From an uncultured Saprospiraceae bacterium (lineage in GTDB: Bacteria; Bacteroidota; Bacteroidia; Chitinophagales; Saprospiraceae): 38,894 nt of DNA. Below are positions 9,201-17,426 of the stretch, one piece after another. Positions within the stretch are counted from its first letter, which is position 1, and each line of letters begins with the position of its first letter. The notes under the pieces are model-generated. The model saw only the letters and a program-made list of their open reading frames with translations, was not told the origin of the DNA and did not search any database. The position numbers and the translations under genes are program-made. The stretch spans positions 64,001 through 102,894 of the forward strand of contig CAJQRD010000020.1 in assembly GCA_905480605.1 (NCBI GenBank), in the 5' to 3' direction.

Positions 9201-9985
9201 TGACTAAAATGGTGCACCCGTTTTTATTGAGAAGAACAAAAGACCAGGTGGCAAAAGATCTACCAGATAAAGTAGAGTCCGTTATGTATTGCGAAATGCA
9301 CCCTCATCAAAGACAAATGTACGACGAGCTGAAAGATCAAATCCGTCAAGATCTTATGAACAAAATGAACGATGAACAAGGCAGTTTGAAGTTCATGGTG
9401 TTGGATGGATTGTTGCGTTTACGTCAGTTGTGTAATTCTCCTTTGTTGGTCGATAAAAATCTGACAGGAAGTGATGCTAATTCATCCAAAATTGATGCTT
9501 TGGTATATTCATTGTCGGAGGAAATTGGAGATGGTAACGCTTTGGTTTTTTCACAGTTTGTACAAACATTGGATTTGATAAAGAAAGCACTTGATCAAAA
9601 GGGAATTAAATATGCTTACTTAGATGGACAAACTAAAAAGAGAGATGAAGTAGTGGATTCGTTTATGAATAATGATGAGTGTAAAGTTTTCTTATTAAGT
9701 CTAAAAGCCGGTAACACTGGTCTGAATCTAACCAAGGCACAATATGTGTATATATTTGATCCTTGGTGGAATCCAGCTGTTGAGGCACAAGCAATTGATC
9801 GAACACATAGAATTGGACAGAATAATAAAGTTTTTGCATACAAATTAATTTGTAAAGACACTGTTGAAGAAAAAATTGTACAATTACAAAAACGTAAAAA
9901 GAAAATTGCATCTGATATTATAAAAACAGACGATGCAGTTTTTAAGTCATTAAATAAAGATGATTTGATGGCATTATTTGAATAA
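6293..9985 (+). CDS. SWIM zinc-finger SNF2-family helicase/ATPase
   Basis: This 1230-residue protein is a SWI2/SNF2-type double-stranded DNA translocase. Two SWIM-like zinc motifs sit at the N-terminus: CNCPYGDTCKH near residue 80, and CNSCSFNSEGLCKH near 200. A long middle region has no motif I recognise. The ATPase starts near residue 760 with YQQQGYDWLRFL, then Walker A ADDMGLGKTLQM near 797, the DESQ box in HIILDESQAIKN, motif III LTGTPIENN, and helicase motifs V-VI including HRIGQNNKV. Bacterial relatives (HepA/RapA-like and SWIM-SNF2 proteins) act on DNA or stalled transcription complexes. DESQ in place of the usual DEAH/DEAQ box is the one visible oddity. A lipoprotein gene follows after 11 bases. 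Confidence 0.93.
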   Translation: MSNEIKIPSDLLKEFLRSPRSDVRGRGELIYLKGNVLEVYYDKNTYKVHAQVQGSRIYNTSIKFSSSFAVILGAECNCPYGDTCKHSLALAYHLLNESNVRIISDGSDRQIKLAKTKASTFRVIPGNNLEEWRKNINYLRPYSVFPHRPSNLIKFKLEQDGMFVGEFYTKDWYNAPEEKNGEAVIQLKSKKLSIKCNSCSFNSEGLCKHQYIILDEMLSMDAVFENDYETIIENSAAEIGISPSNFIKYFKVSLVDKKFQIESTSPSILFDDNIEEIKESFSTHVDYKKLEAKLEGTTTMGEAFVWTEEEVGFETDVLLILSGKKNKDGSKLASNFKVSDRARLMPKAQFDFFNRYILLKKSFFNDDRKQDYLNIWELITESRETIKSSLNYYYKAKKDSRYFNDGGIFTARKSDLNPFDFRHEEISVTAIANKVDEFYQLEFKVKVGESEMPFTGDDIVTSFFLVKNQEGFFYNNSFVFKILKFIGDQPIKKFTPKDKHSYFEIINYLQDKVDLVNNLPVETNDVFVDKYKYNIKLKELGDFIIFEPIIAFDQGELNVLVEGTKFIDGIRYSFDETVITDFRNTFLNFNKNFIMESEGFPCVYLNKSDYLDQLWYLEFFEKCNDANISVIGHQDFQRLKLSEHKADIQEELASNIDWFDLNIIMKFGDEIIERKKWIKAIKDGQQYIELDDGSLGLLPEEWFNKLSSIIKVADTGKEGLRISKMRFNIIDELFDQIDNAEIIREIEEKKKALLEYKGKKSYIIPTTVNAEVRPYQQQGYDWLRFLENYKLGGILADDMGLGKTLQMISLLASAKQESKCFALIIVPNSLLFNWSRELDKFCPDLTYMIYHKLDRRSKLDDFEDFDVVITTYGTATKDAQLLNRFTFSHIILDESQAIKNPSSKRFKSLRLLRGKNKFCLTGTPIENNTFDLYAQMSFVNPGLLGNQTYFKINFSNPIDKAGDPEATKLLTKMVHPFLLRRTKDQVAKDLPDKVESVMYCEMHPHQRQMYDELKDQIRQDLMNKMNDEQGSLKFMVLDGLLRLRQLCNSPLLVDKNLTGSDANSSKIDALVYSLSEEIGDGNALVFSQFVQTLDLIKKALDQKGIKYAYLDGQTKKRDEVVDSFMNNDECKVFLLSLKAGNTGLNLTKAQYVYIFDPWWNPAVEAQAIDRTHRIGQNNKVFAYKLICKDTVEEKIVQLQKRKKKIASDIIKTDDAVFKSLNKDDLMALFE

Positions 9986-9996
9986 AAAAATTACAA

Positions 9997-10542
9997 ATGA
10001 AAAATTATATCTATAGTTTATTATTGGTAGGATTTGGTTTGGTTTCATGCAATCAATCAAAAACAACTCCTAAATCTGATGCAGTAACAACTGCTATTCC
10101 TGAAACAAAGATAATTAAAGCAAAGAAGGGCGATACAGTTAATGCACAACCAGGAGATAAAATTTATATGGAATCTACAATTACTGTTCAAAACACACAT
10201 GATTTGCCAAACAGTTTCTTTAATAGAAAATGGATGCGGTCGCCTTCGGAAGATAAAGACTATGAAGGAGAGGTATACAGACCAGAAGGACATACAAATT
10301 TGACACCTATGCGTTTTACACCAACATTTACTTTCATGAAAGACAAGTCTTGTGAATATTTGAAGCAGATGTCAAATGACGCTCATGAAATGGAAGGCGC
10401 TTCTTGGGCATACAATATTAGTAAGCAATTAAGGATTTTCAAGAGCGTAAATACAGAAAGAGAAATGTTATATGACTGGAAGATAAAAGAGACGAAGGAA
10501 GATTTATTGGTTGTTGAAGCAGGGAGTTCTGGAAGCCGATAA
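9997..10542 (+). CDS. Lipoprotein, possibly lipocalin-like
   Basis: This 181-residue protein has a signal ending in GLVSC, with the lipidated cysteine at residue 18. A Thr/Lys-rich linker follows, then a globular part with KWMRSPSED, VYRPEGH, MRFTPTFTFMKDKSCEYLKQ and DAHEMEGASWAY. That order (W..S.EE, YRP, a charged beta strand, then G.W.Y) resembles small beta-barrel, lipocalin-like proteins known in bacteria only as hypotheticals. The resemblance is weak and from memory. It starts 11 bases after the helicase gene and is followed by a strong terminator, so both are probably in one transcript. I see no link of function between them. Confidence 0.82.
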   Translation: MKNYIYSLLLVGFGLVSCNQSKTTPKSDAVTTAIPETKIIKAKKGDTVNAQPGDKIYMESTITVQNTHDLPNSFFNRKWMRSPSEDKDYEGEVYRPEGHTNLTPMRFTPTFTFMKDKSCEYLKQMSNDAHEMEGASWAYNISKQLRIFKSVNTEREMLYDWKIKETKEDLLVVEAGSSGSR

Positions 10543-10565
10543 ATGAAAAAGTAAAATAAGGTCTG

Positions 10566-10598
10566 AAGCCAATTCCATAAAGGGAATTGGCTTTTTTT
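10566..10598 (+). terminator. Rho-independent terminator after the lipoprotein gene
   Basis: AAGCCAATTCC (10566-10576) pairs perfectly with GGAATTGGCTT (10583-10593), with a 6-nt loop and a T tract. Confidence 0.93.
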
Positions 10599-11150
10599 AT
10601 GTTTTATAGCAAAGTTTGATTAATGACCTTTTTGTGTATTACCAAGACTCGTTAAGTTATTACAAAAGCAATGATGATTTATTTAAATATCTAAATCTAT
10701 GAGAAATAGCTAGTCTATACTTTCAGCACAAGAAAGATTTCAAACTATTCCAAATATCAGATTTTCAATATTCATTATTTCGCGAACTAATTTTTAGAAA
10801 AGAATTGAAAAGTACGATGGACCTTTGGCATTCATGCTTTTTCATACGCCAATAATTTGGAGGGCCATTTAGCCTTTTTTGTTTTATGGGGGTAGAGGTG
10901 TTGCGTTTTGAGTAATGTTAAGTGTTGGTTTATTGATAAGGTTTGCTGTAGAAGAAAATAATTTTATAAGTATAGATAGGAGTTTGAATGAAGAGGTATT
11001 TGACTGATCATTTTTATGTTTTACTAAGCTTTTATATTAAAGTGGGAGAAATTAATGTTTAATATGTTAATCAGTAATGAGATTTAAATAAGTAAAAAAT
11101 ACCAATTTTCTATTTATCTTGAGAATTCACTCCTAAAACATTAATTACGT
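10599..11150. other. Gene-poor stretch of about 550 bases
   Basis: No coding frame of convincing length, tRNA or clear promoter is visible. A weak hairpin (AGGGC 10861-10865 with GCCTT 10872-10876) followed by six T could end a short transcript. A 24-codon frame at 10988-11062 is too short to call. This marks the start of the accessory part of the window. Confidence 0.5.
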
Positions 11151-12044
11151 ATGCCTAAAAATGAAAATAAACTACCTTCGCAAAAAGGGAAAAACGAAAA
11201 ATTCCAAAATGAAATTCAGAAAAGAATAAAGAATTTGGACGTCCAAAAGATAAGTAACGGGGCGTTTAGCTCAATTTTAGATAGCTTTGAAGGATTAATA
11301 AATTACCTAATAATGGTGGGCGACTTTAAAGGCTTTCGTGTGAATAAAACGGAATTATTAAATTTATTAAATGACTCACTTCAACCCACAAAAGATCATC
11401 TAAGTACAAGTGGCACGTATAATAATTATGAAGTCGCAGGCTACTATTTGATTGTAAAGCAAATAAATAACAATATTGAGCTTCAGTTTCAGTATTTACT
11501 TTGTGAACAAATGTCTAATTTTCTGGCTGCGAATATTATCGAAACCACAGGCTATAAGTATTACAGAATAAAGAGTGATGATAATGTAAGTACAGAAGAT
11601 GGGGTAGAGGGAACTTTATTAGAGTTTAATATAGATCCAAATGAGAGACCAATGGATATTTTTGGTCTTGGGAAAAGTTATATCTCTAAAGTAGATTTAG
11701 ATATATTATTAAGCCAAAATGAAAATCTATTTATTTCACTTGCTAATATTATTCCAGGTGAATTGGGCTATGAATATGGTTCTGATTTGTCTGGTAAACA
11801 TATTGCATTAAAAATAGAAGGTGATTCTTATGCTAATGTGATTTTTGGTGCCCAACCAGCTGATGGCGATGAATCAGGAGAGAGTTTACTTCCTCAATTT
11901 TTTATTACTGCACCATGCCCTCCTTATTGGGATCCTGAGTTTTCACCTGGTTCTGGCACTCCAGATGTTACAGAATTTGTTTCAATTACAAATGCTGGAA
12001 AAGTGACTTCTGTTGATACAGTTCAAGATGGAAATGCCAAGTAA
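11151..12044 (+). CDS. Unknown 297-residue protein upstream of sensor kinase
   Basis: I do not recognise this protein. It has no signal peptide or membrane segment. The N-terminus is very rich in Lys, Asn and Glu (about residues 1-30) and is followed by a mixed alpha/beta region. The C-terminus turns Pro/Gly-rich, with the stretch ITAPCPPYWDPEFSPGSGTP. The probable ATG starts of the next gene (12028 or 12034) overlap its 3' end, so translation of the two is likely coupled. It may be a partner, input or target protein of the two-component system that follows; that is inference from position only. Confidence 0.75.
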   Translation: MPKNENKLPSQKGKNEKFQNEIQKRIKNLDVQKISNGAFSSILDSFEGLINYLIMVGDFKGFRVNKTELLNLLNDSLQPTKDHLSTSGTYNNYEVAGYYLIVKQINNNIELQFQYLLCEQMSNFLAANIIETTGYKYYRIKSDDNVSTEDGVEGTLLEFNIDPNERPMDIFGLGKSYISKVDLDILLSQNENLFISLANIIPGELGYEYGSDLSGKHIALKIEGDSYANVIFGAQPADGDESGESLLPQFFITAPCPPYWDPEFSPGSGTPDVTEFVSITNAGKVTSVDTVQDGNAK

Positions 12045-14915
12045 GCATAGTTGTTATTTCTTTCTTCAGTTATTTTTTCTTTTTTTTCTTTTTACAGATT
12101 TTTCTTCCTTTGACTTAGATAGCAATAAGTATAATTATTTTGTATTCGAAGATAGCTCAGGAAATATTTGGATTAGCAGTCAAGAAGGTTGGACGAAATT
12201 TAATGGTGAAAGGAAAGTAAATTATTGGGCCAATGAGACTTTAGGTTTTGAAGGACAATATGTTCAAAGCAATATCTTTGAGGATTCAGATTATAATTTA
12301 TACTTTACTACTTATGAGTATTTGATTAAATATGATCCAAAGTTTAATGTCTTTAAGTCATTCCAGTTATTCATAGATGAAAATATAGAATATAGTATCA
12401 TTGCGATAAATGACCTTGAAAATCATTTGTATTTGACTGCAAATAATAAGTTAATCATTTATGATTTTCACTCTCAAGAAATTGTGAAGGTTATTAATAA
12501 TGATGTCAAATCTAAGAGATTCGCAATTGCTGAAGATTATAATTTTATAATTGGTTGCCCATGGATAAATGGAGATGGAATTGAAATATTTATTTGCGAA
12601 GATGATAAATGGGTTAAGCAAAAGTTATTCGAAAGTGTAATAAATCCGAATTTAGATCCTACATTAAAATTTCAAAATGTAATTATAGATAATAATATAA
12701 TTTGGGTTTTAGGAAATAATTTTATTTGTAAAATTGACAGAATTGAAAATAGATTATTGAAAAATATGATTATAATCCTGAATCTAATTTCAATGATTTT
12801 GTTTTGTTTTCAGGCCATTTAATTCTTTCTACAAAAAAAGAAGGACTTGTTGCATTCGATATAAATAATGGATCCTTCTTCCATCCTGAAAAATTTAAAT
12901 TTTTTAGGAGTAAGTCTATATCAAGATTAAATTTATTAGCAAGAAATAGGATAATGTTAAGTTTTCCTAATGAAGGAGTTCAGTATGTTGAATTAGAGCC
13001 TATGTATAGTTTAATTGATGGTGTAAATGAATCATTACATTTAGCAAACCACGGAAATAGTAATATTATTGGTGTTTCAAATAAAGGAACCGTCTTTTTA
13101 TTGGACTCTATGAATAATGTTGTCTTAAAAGAGAGTTTATCTAACTTAACAAGTAATTCAATAATCGATATTGCTTATGATAGCAATGAAGGAATCACAT
13201 ATTTTTTGACAATAAGTTCAATATTATTGTTGAAAGATAATTCAAATAGCTTTGAAAAGCTAAATTCGTTTTCAGATAGACAATTATTTTCTTTTGGAAA
13301 ATTTGATGAGACAATCACTGTTAATTCTTCTAAAGGGGTATCCAACCTAAGAGGTGATACTATATCATCATTAACCATGTTTTTTTGCAATAATAGTCAG
13401 GTTGTTTACTCAAGTGGAAGTGAGGGGGTACAGTTTTGGACTTGTAGTAATAATACTTTTTATTATAGAAATGAGGAAGAGACCTTTAAATTTGATTGTT
13501 CTGGGTTTATAAATGATATATACTATAATGATGAATTGATAATAATTAGTAATTCAATTGGTGTTGATTTATTTAAGCGCAAAGAACATGAGTTTGTTCA
13601 TTTGGTTTTTTCAAATTGTGAATTAGAGAATAAACAATTTTTTGGTTGTACTAAAACTAAAAATGACTTATTCATCTTTACATCTGAAGAAGGATTAATT
13701 GTGTCAGATGATTTCTTTAATAACTATTCTATTGAGCGATGTGAACTTGATTTGAACAATAAGCCACCTTTTATTTCAAGTGATTTTGATATTTATTTTT
13801 CTAGTTATTCAGGTATAAACGTATTAGACGAGAACAAATTTCAAAACCTAAAGAAGAATAACTTAATTCATGTTGAATCCATATTCGTTGATGGACAAAA
13901 ACATTCAGACTTCCAGGCTAATTTTATAGATACAATTAACATTGATTTCAGTAAGAAGAATGTAGATTTTGAAATTGATATTGTAAATTTTCAACTATCA
14001 TCAGGTAATTACATTAGGTATAAATACAATGGCCTATCTAATGATTGGAATTGCATGTCGACTTTGCGACCCGTTAATATTCCTATTTTTAAGTATGGAA
14101 AATTCAAGTTTGTAGTTCAGTATTTAAATGGGAGTTATTTAATCGATGAAAAAATAATCCAAATCAACATCGCCCCTCCCTTCCACCAAACTTGGTGGTT
14201 TCGTATTCTAGCAGTAAGCACATTGATTGGAATTGGTTTCTCGATTAATTTTTATCAAACAAAGAAAAAGCTACGTGCAAAGCAAATAGAACTTGATAGG
14301 CAAAAAGCATTGCAATCTCAACGCAATCGTATGTCACATGATCTTCATGATGAAATGGGAAGTGGCCTTTCAACTATTAGGTATATTAGTAAATCTCTCG
14401 AAAAAGAGCAATCCCAACAAAAAGTATTGCAAATTGAAAATATTGCATCATCCTTGATTCAAAACATGAGAGATCTTCTGTGGTCACTGGATGAGTCAAA
14501 TGATACAATTGCTGGATGGCATTCAAAGGTAAGGCAAACAGTTAATCAGATGTCTAGAAATACAGGGTTGAACAGTTCTATAAACCTTACGAAAGATCAT
14601 AATGATGTTGCTATCAATGGGATTGTTAGAAGGAATCTAATTCTTGTTCTCAAGGAGGCGATAAACAACGTGCTTAAGCATGCCAATGCTGAAATTATTT
14701 CAATTTCAACCTTGATTGAAAGTAATCAACTCATCTTTATTGTAGCAGATAATGGAAAAGGGTTTGATCTTTCTGGCGCCAAGTTAAGACAAAGGAGGTA
14801 TGGATTAGAGTCAATGAAAGAGAGAGTTGAACAATTAGAAGGAAAACTCAGTATTTTGTCTAATAGTAAAGGTACTACACTTAAAATTTCTATTCCAATA
14901 GAATCGTATGACTAA
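12034..14915 (+). pseudogene. Propeller sensor histidine kinase, frameshifted near 12760
   Basis: This reads as one kinase of about 960 residues split over two frames. The first part (start at ATG 12034 or 12028) has a hydrophobic signal or anchor, then propeller-type repeats such as FEDSSGNIWISSQEG. At the A5 run 12760-12764 the sense moves to the -1 frame, which continues LLKKYDYNPESNFNDF with no loss of similarity to the family pattern. The second part carries more propeller, a Y_Y_Y-like domain (YIRYKYNGLSNDW), a membrane segment at about 14190-14250, a HisKA_3 H-box (SHDLHDEMGSGLSTI, histidine codon at 14346), an N-box (LKEAINNVLKHA) and the ATP-binding DNGKGF. One missing A, from decay or sequencing error, would explain it. 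The partner regulator follows after 42 bases. Confidence 0.85.
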
Positions 14916-14957
14916 AGACATACAACAACGATCACATTTCTATCCTATCTTTGAATT

Positions 14958-15596
14958 ATGATAAATGAAGAGACACATATTATAAGTATCGTTGAAGATG
15001 AAATAGAGATAGGATCCTCTCTTAAGTTGTTTATTAACAACCATACCAATTATTTGTGTGACATTCATTATCAGAATGGTAACGATGGTGTTCAAGGTAT
15101 TTTAAGTTGCAAGCCAAGTGTTGTGATCATGGATATTGGTTTACCAGATAAAAGTGGTGTCCAATGCGTGAAGGAGATAATAGCAAAAATACCAGATATT
15201 AAAATCATTATGTTTACTGTATTTGATACTGATGAATTGCTTTTTGAGGCATTAAAATCTGGAGCAAGCGGTTATATATTGAAAGACGCAAATCACGAAG
15301 AGATTGTTCAAGCTATTGGTCAGGCACTCACGGGTGGAGCACCTATGAGTCCTGCCATTGCTCTGAAAGTGATTAAAAGCTTTAAAAGAACACATGTAGA
15401 CAATAAGTTAGAGAGGTTGACTGATCACCAGCTTAATATATTAAAGCACATATCAGATGGGCTTTTAAATAAAGAAATTGCTCAAATTCTAGAAATACAA
15501 GAAGGCTCTGTCAAAGAGCAAGTCCGGCGAATATATAAGAAACTACAGGTTAATAACCGGGTGGAAGCTTCCAACTTATTTAGGAGCTCCAAGTAA
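14958..15596 (+). CDS. LuxR/NarL-family response regulator
   Basis: This 212-residue regulator is the likely partner of the kinase just upstream. The receiver domain occupies residues 1-125, with acidic E13/D14, phospho-acceptor D59 in VVIMDIGLPD, T87 in IMFTVFDT and K109 in YILKDAN. A LuxR-type helix-turn-helix follows from about 148 to 205 (RLTDHQLNILKHISDGLLNKEI..., ending in VNNRVEASNLF). All receiver residues needed for phosphorylation are present, so the output half of the system looks functional even though the kinase frame is broken. Possible targets are the palindrome and small frame downstream. Confidence 0.94.
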   Translation: MINEETHIISIVEDEIEIGSSLKLFINNHTNYLCDIHYQNGNDGVQGILSCKPSVVIMDIGLPDKSGVQCVKEIIAKIPDIKIIMFTVFDTDELLFEALKSGASGYILKDANHEEIVQAIGQALTGGAPMSPAIALKVIKSFKRTHVDNKLERLTDHQLNILKHISDGLLNKEIAQILEIQEGSVKEQVRRIYKKLQVNNRVEASNLFRSSK

Positions 15597-15625
15597 AATT
15601 CAATTACATACGTAACTAAGAAAAA

Positions 15626-15648
15626 GGCAACAAGTGCACAGAGTTGCC
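15626..15648. repeat. Inverted repeat after the response regulator
   Basis: GGCAAC (15626-15631) pairs with GTTGCC (15643-15648). The loop contains the palindrome GTGCAC. There is no T tract, so it is a poor terminator. It could be an RNA structure or a protein-binding site. Confidence 0.45.
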
Positions 15649-15658
15649 CCGGGATTTT

Positions 15659-15683
15659 CATGTCTTGTCGACAACGACATGAT
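15659..15683. promoter_or_regulatory. 25-bp near-perfect dyad, possible operator
   Basis: TCATGTCTTGTC and GACAACGACATGA form an inverted repeat with a single bulged C and the perfect centre TTGTCGACAA. With no loop it suits a dimeric protein site on DNA better than an RNA hairpin. It lies just after the response regulator gene and about 40 bases before a possible small-peptide gene, which makes the regulator a natural candidate to bind it. That link is inference. Confidence 0.45.
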
Positions 15684-15704
15684 TCAGTTTAGGCTTAATT
15701 TTTT

Positions 15705-15717
15705 TAACACTTAAAAC
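15705..15717 (+). repeat. 13-nt leader motif, copy 1
   Basis: TAACACTTAAAAC is found here, 7 bases before the ATG at 15725, and again at 17406-17418, 8 bases before the ATG of the surface-protein gene. The matching distance to a start codon suggests a shared leader or translation signal. Confidence 0.5.
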
Positions 15718-15724
15718 TTGAATC

Positions 15725-15781
15725 ATGGATGTTTTATTATTGATCCTCGAATGGCTAGGAGAGGAAATGGGTGGGATCTAA
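15725..15781 (+). CDS. Possible 18-residue peptide
   Basis: The short frame encodes MDVLLLILEWLGEEMGGI and ends in TAA. It is amphipathic to hydrophobic and acidic. Support is limited to its leader: the 13-nt motif 7 bases before the ATG is identical to the one 8 bases before the surface-protein ATG, and a 25-bp dyad lies upstream. At this length a chance frame is quite possible. If real, it might be a leader or signalling peptide; no function is claimed. Confidence 0.25.
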   Translation: MDVLLLILEWLGEEMGGI

Positions 15782-15798
15782 TCCCTCAAAAGAATAGT

Positions 15799-15825
15799 AA
15801 GCATGGCAATTTACTTGCCATGCTT
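15799..15825. terminator. Hairpin overlapping the 3' end of the minus-strand gene
   Basis: AAGCATGGCAA (15799-15809) pairs with TTGCCATGCTT (15815-15825, counting the shared flank), followed on the plus strand by a T-rich CTTTATTTCTTTATT. The minus-strand gene's stop codon (15811-15813) lies in the loop, so the last codons form the stem. It can end plus-strand transcripts coming from the small frame at 15725. For the minus gene it is a 3' structure without a clean T run. Confidence 0.6.
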
Positions 15826-17202
15826 CTTTATTTCTTTATTGAACCAAGATCTAAAAATGAGATCTTGATACTTCCCGACATCTACCTCTTTGTTGTTAAA
15901 TTTTGCTTGTGACATTTGATCAATCAAACTCACACTGTTGAAGTAAGAGTTATAGGATTTGATTGTTAAAGTTTTTTTTGCGCGCTTAAGATATCTTTTG
16001 TAGTTATGAATTTTATTATTTAAAATTTCATAATCTATTTTTTTTGATTTGAAAAGACCAATAATATGAAGCAAAGAAATTTGGTTTTTTTGGGCTATGT
16101 TTTCACCTTGAATGTTGTTAATTAAATGAATTATTTCATCGTACCTTTCATTTTGAAAACAGTTTTGTGCCTTTGATAATTTTAAGGTGTCTTCATAATT
16201 AATACAATCAACCAATTTAATATAATTGTCTATGAGTTTGTTTGTCCAGCCATACCCTTTAATCAAGCTAAGCGTTGAAATTATATTTCCAAACCGTACT
16301 TTAGGTATCTTGCCATCAGATTCAAATACTTTGTTGTTTAAAGCATAAATATAAATTTCTCCAATAAGATTTTTGTCTTTAATTTTTTCACTCATCCATC
16401 CCTTAATGGAATATTGCACACAGTATAAGATTAGTAAGGTATGCAACTCAGAGTTGATTTTTATTTTTTTACATTTCAACGTTTCAACAATATTTTTTAT
16501 ACAGTTGACTTCTTGATTTTCTATGAGATTTATCAGCTTATTAAAGACATGGATAGTCTCTGATTGAGAACAGTGCGGAACAGTATTTTTTATAAATTCT
16601 ATTTCGGCAGTGAAATCTATTTTTTTAAGATTGCCCCAATTGATCATGCCAACTTGATACATCTTAAGGCGTTCGAAAATTGAATTGGTGTAGCTTTCAA
16701 TTAGCTTCTTATAAAGGGTAATGTCTTGATATTTTACTGGATTGTCACTGTAGAATTGAGTGTGATAGAGATTTGATAATGCTTTTTGGTTTTCCAAATC
16801 TAGTTGAGAATCTCCTGAAATATTTTTTTCCAAGATTTTTGCATGACTATTTGCCAATTTGTAAAGTCCTCTTCGATTATATGCTTTCACCAGCATTACT
16901 TCTTCCTGATACCTTTGCTTTTTAAACTCTTCAATCGCAAGCCATTCTTCCAGCCAATTAAACAAACGTGACATCATATTGGAGAACCCTTTTAATGTCA
17001 TTTGAGGAAAGTGATTTTCTCTAACGCCGTCAGCATCAGTTATAGATGATATCCGCTCTCGCCGTTTATGCAAGTATTCAAAAAAATCAAAATTGTCTGA
17101 CCCCTTTCGGGTATGCATAAGTAGGAATTTTCTGAATGAAGACCACTCATCTGGAGAGAGTGTAAGAAGCGTTCTTATGAGTTTGGTGTTAGATAGTATC
17201 AC
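15811..17202 (-). CDS. Unknown 463-residue helical protein
   Basis: I do not recognise a named family. The protein has no signal peptide and is rich in Lys, Asn, Ile and Leu, with a pattern of paired amphipathic helices over most of its length, as in TPR-like or HEAT-like scaffolds. The N-terminus (LLTLSPDEWSSFRKFLLMH...) recalls uncharacterised proteins that I believe are common in Saprospiria; this is memory, not a search. It is divergent from the surface-protein gene across about 220 bases. Its isolated place between a two-component system and a surface-protein/LuxR pair suggests an accessory role. No catalytic motif is visible. Confidence 0.8.
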   Translation of the reverse strand: MILSNTKLIRTLLTLSPDEWSSFRKFLLMHTRKGSDNFDFFEYLHKRRERISSITDADGVRENHFPQMTLKGFSNMMSRLFNWLEEWLAIEEFKKQRYQEEVMLVKAYNRRGLYKLANSHAKILEKNISGDSQLDLENQKALSNLYHTQFYSDNPVKYQDITLYKKLIESYTNSIFERLKMYQVGMINWGNLKKIDFTAEIEFIKNTVPHCSQSETIHVFNKLINLIENQEVNCIKNIVETLKCKKIKINSELHTLLILYCVQYSIKGWMSEKIKDKNLIGEIYIYALNNKVFESDGKIPKVRFGNIISTLSLIKGYGWTNKLIDNYIKLVDCINYEDTLKLSKAQNCFQNERYDEIIHLINNIQGENIAQKNQISLLHIIGLFKSKKIDYEILNNKIHNYKRYLKRAKKTLTIKSYNSYFNSVSLIDQMSQAKFNNKEVDVGKYQDLIFRSWFNKEIKKHGK

Positions 17203-17405
17203 GTAAAAGGGGGATGTTTGTTGCTAAATATGTGTGATAAATATAGGAAAATAATACTATAAATAGTGGTCGAGCGTGAATAATATATTATTAAATATGA
17301 CACTATTTCAGCCTACTGTTGATTTTATTGGTTTATAAGTGTAGGATAATTAAAATATTTAGTCTTTTTCTAAGCGCTATTCATCTTTATCTTCAGAATA
17401 TTAAA

Positions 17406-17418
17406 TAACACTTAAAAC
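17406..17418 (+). repeat. 13-nt leader motif, copy 2
   Basis: This is the same TAACACTTAAAAC as at 15705-15717, here 8 bases before ATG 17427 of the surface-protein gene. The rest of the 17203-17426 gap is very AT-rich and holds no clear TAnnTTTG promoter on either strand. Confidence 0.5.
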
Positions 17419-17426
17419 GAATAGTA

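Noticed and set aside
10988-11062. 24-codon frame before the 297-residue gene
   Set aside because: Too short, no promoter or repeated leader, and no codon-level support.
12757-12768. Programmed -1 frameshift in the kinase gene
   Set aside because: The bases at the shift are G AAA AAT, which do not allow re-pairing of the P-site codon as a canonical slippery heptamer would. A lost base is more likely.
14946-14953. TATCTTTG as a promoter for a leaderless response regulator mRNA
   Set aside because: It matches TAnnTTTG, but there is no TTG at the -33 distance and the kinase gene ends only 42 bases before the regulator, so read-through is simpler.
15718-15912. 64-codon frame starting at TTG 15718
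   Set aside because: It crosses the hairpin and the 3' end of the real minus-strand gene at 15811-17202. The shorter ATG frame at 15725 is the better candidate there.
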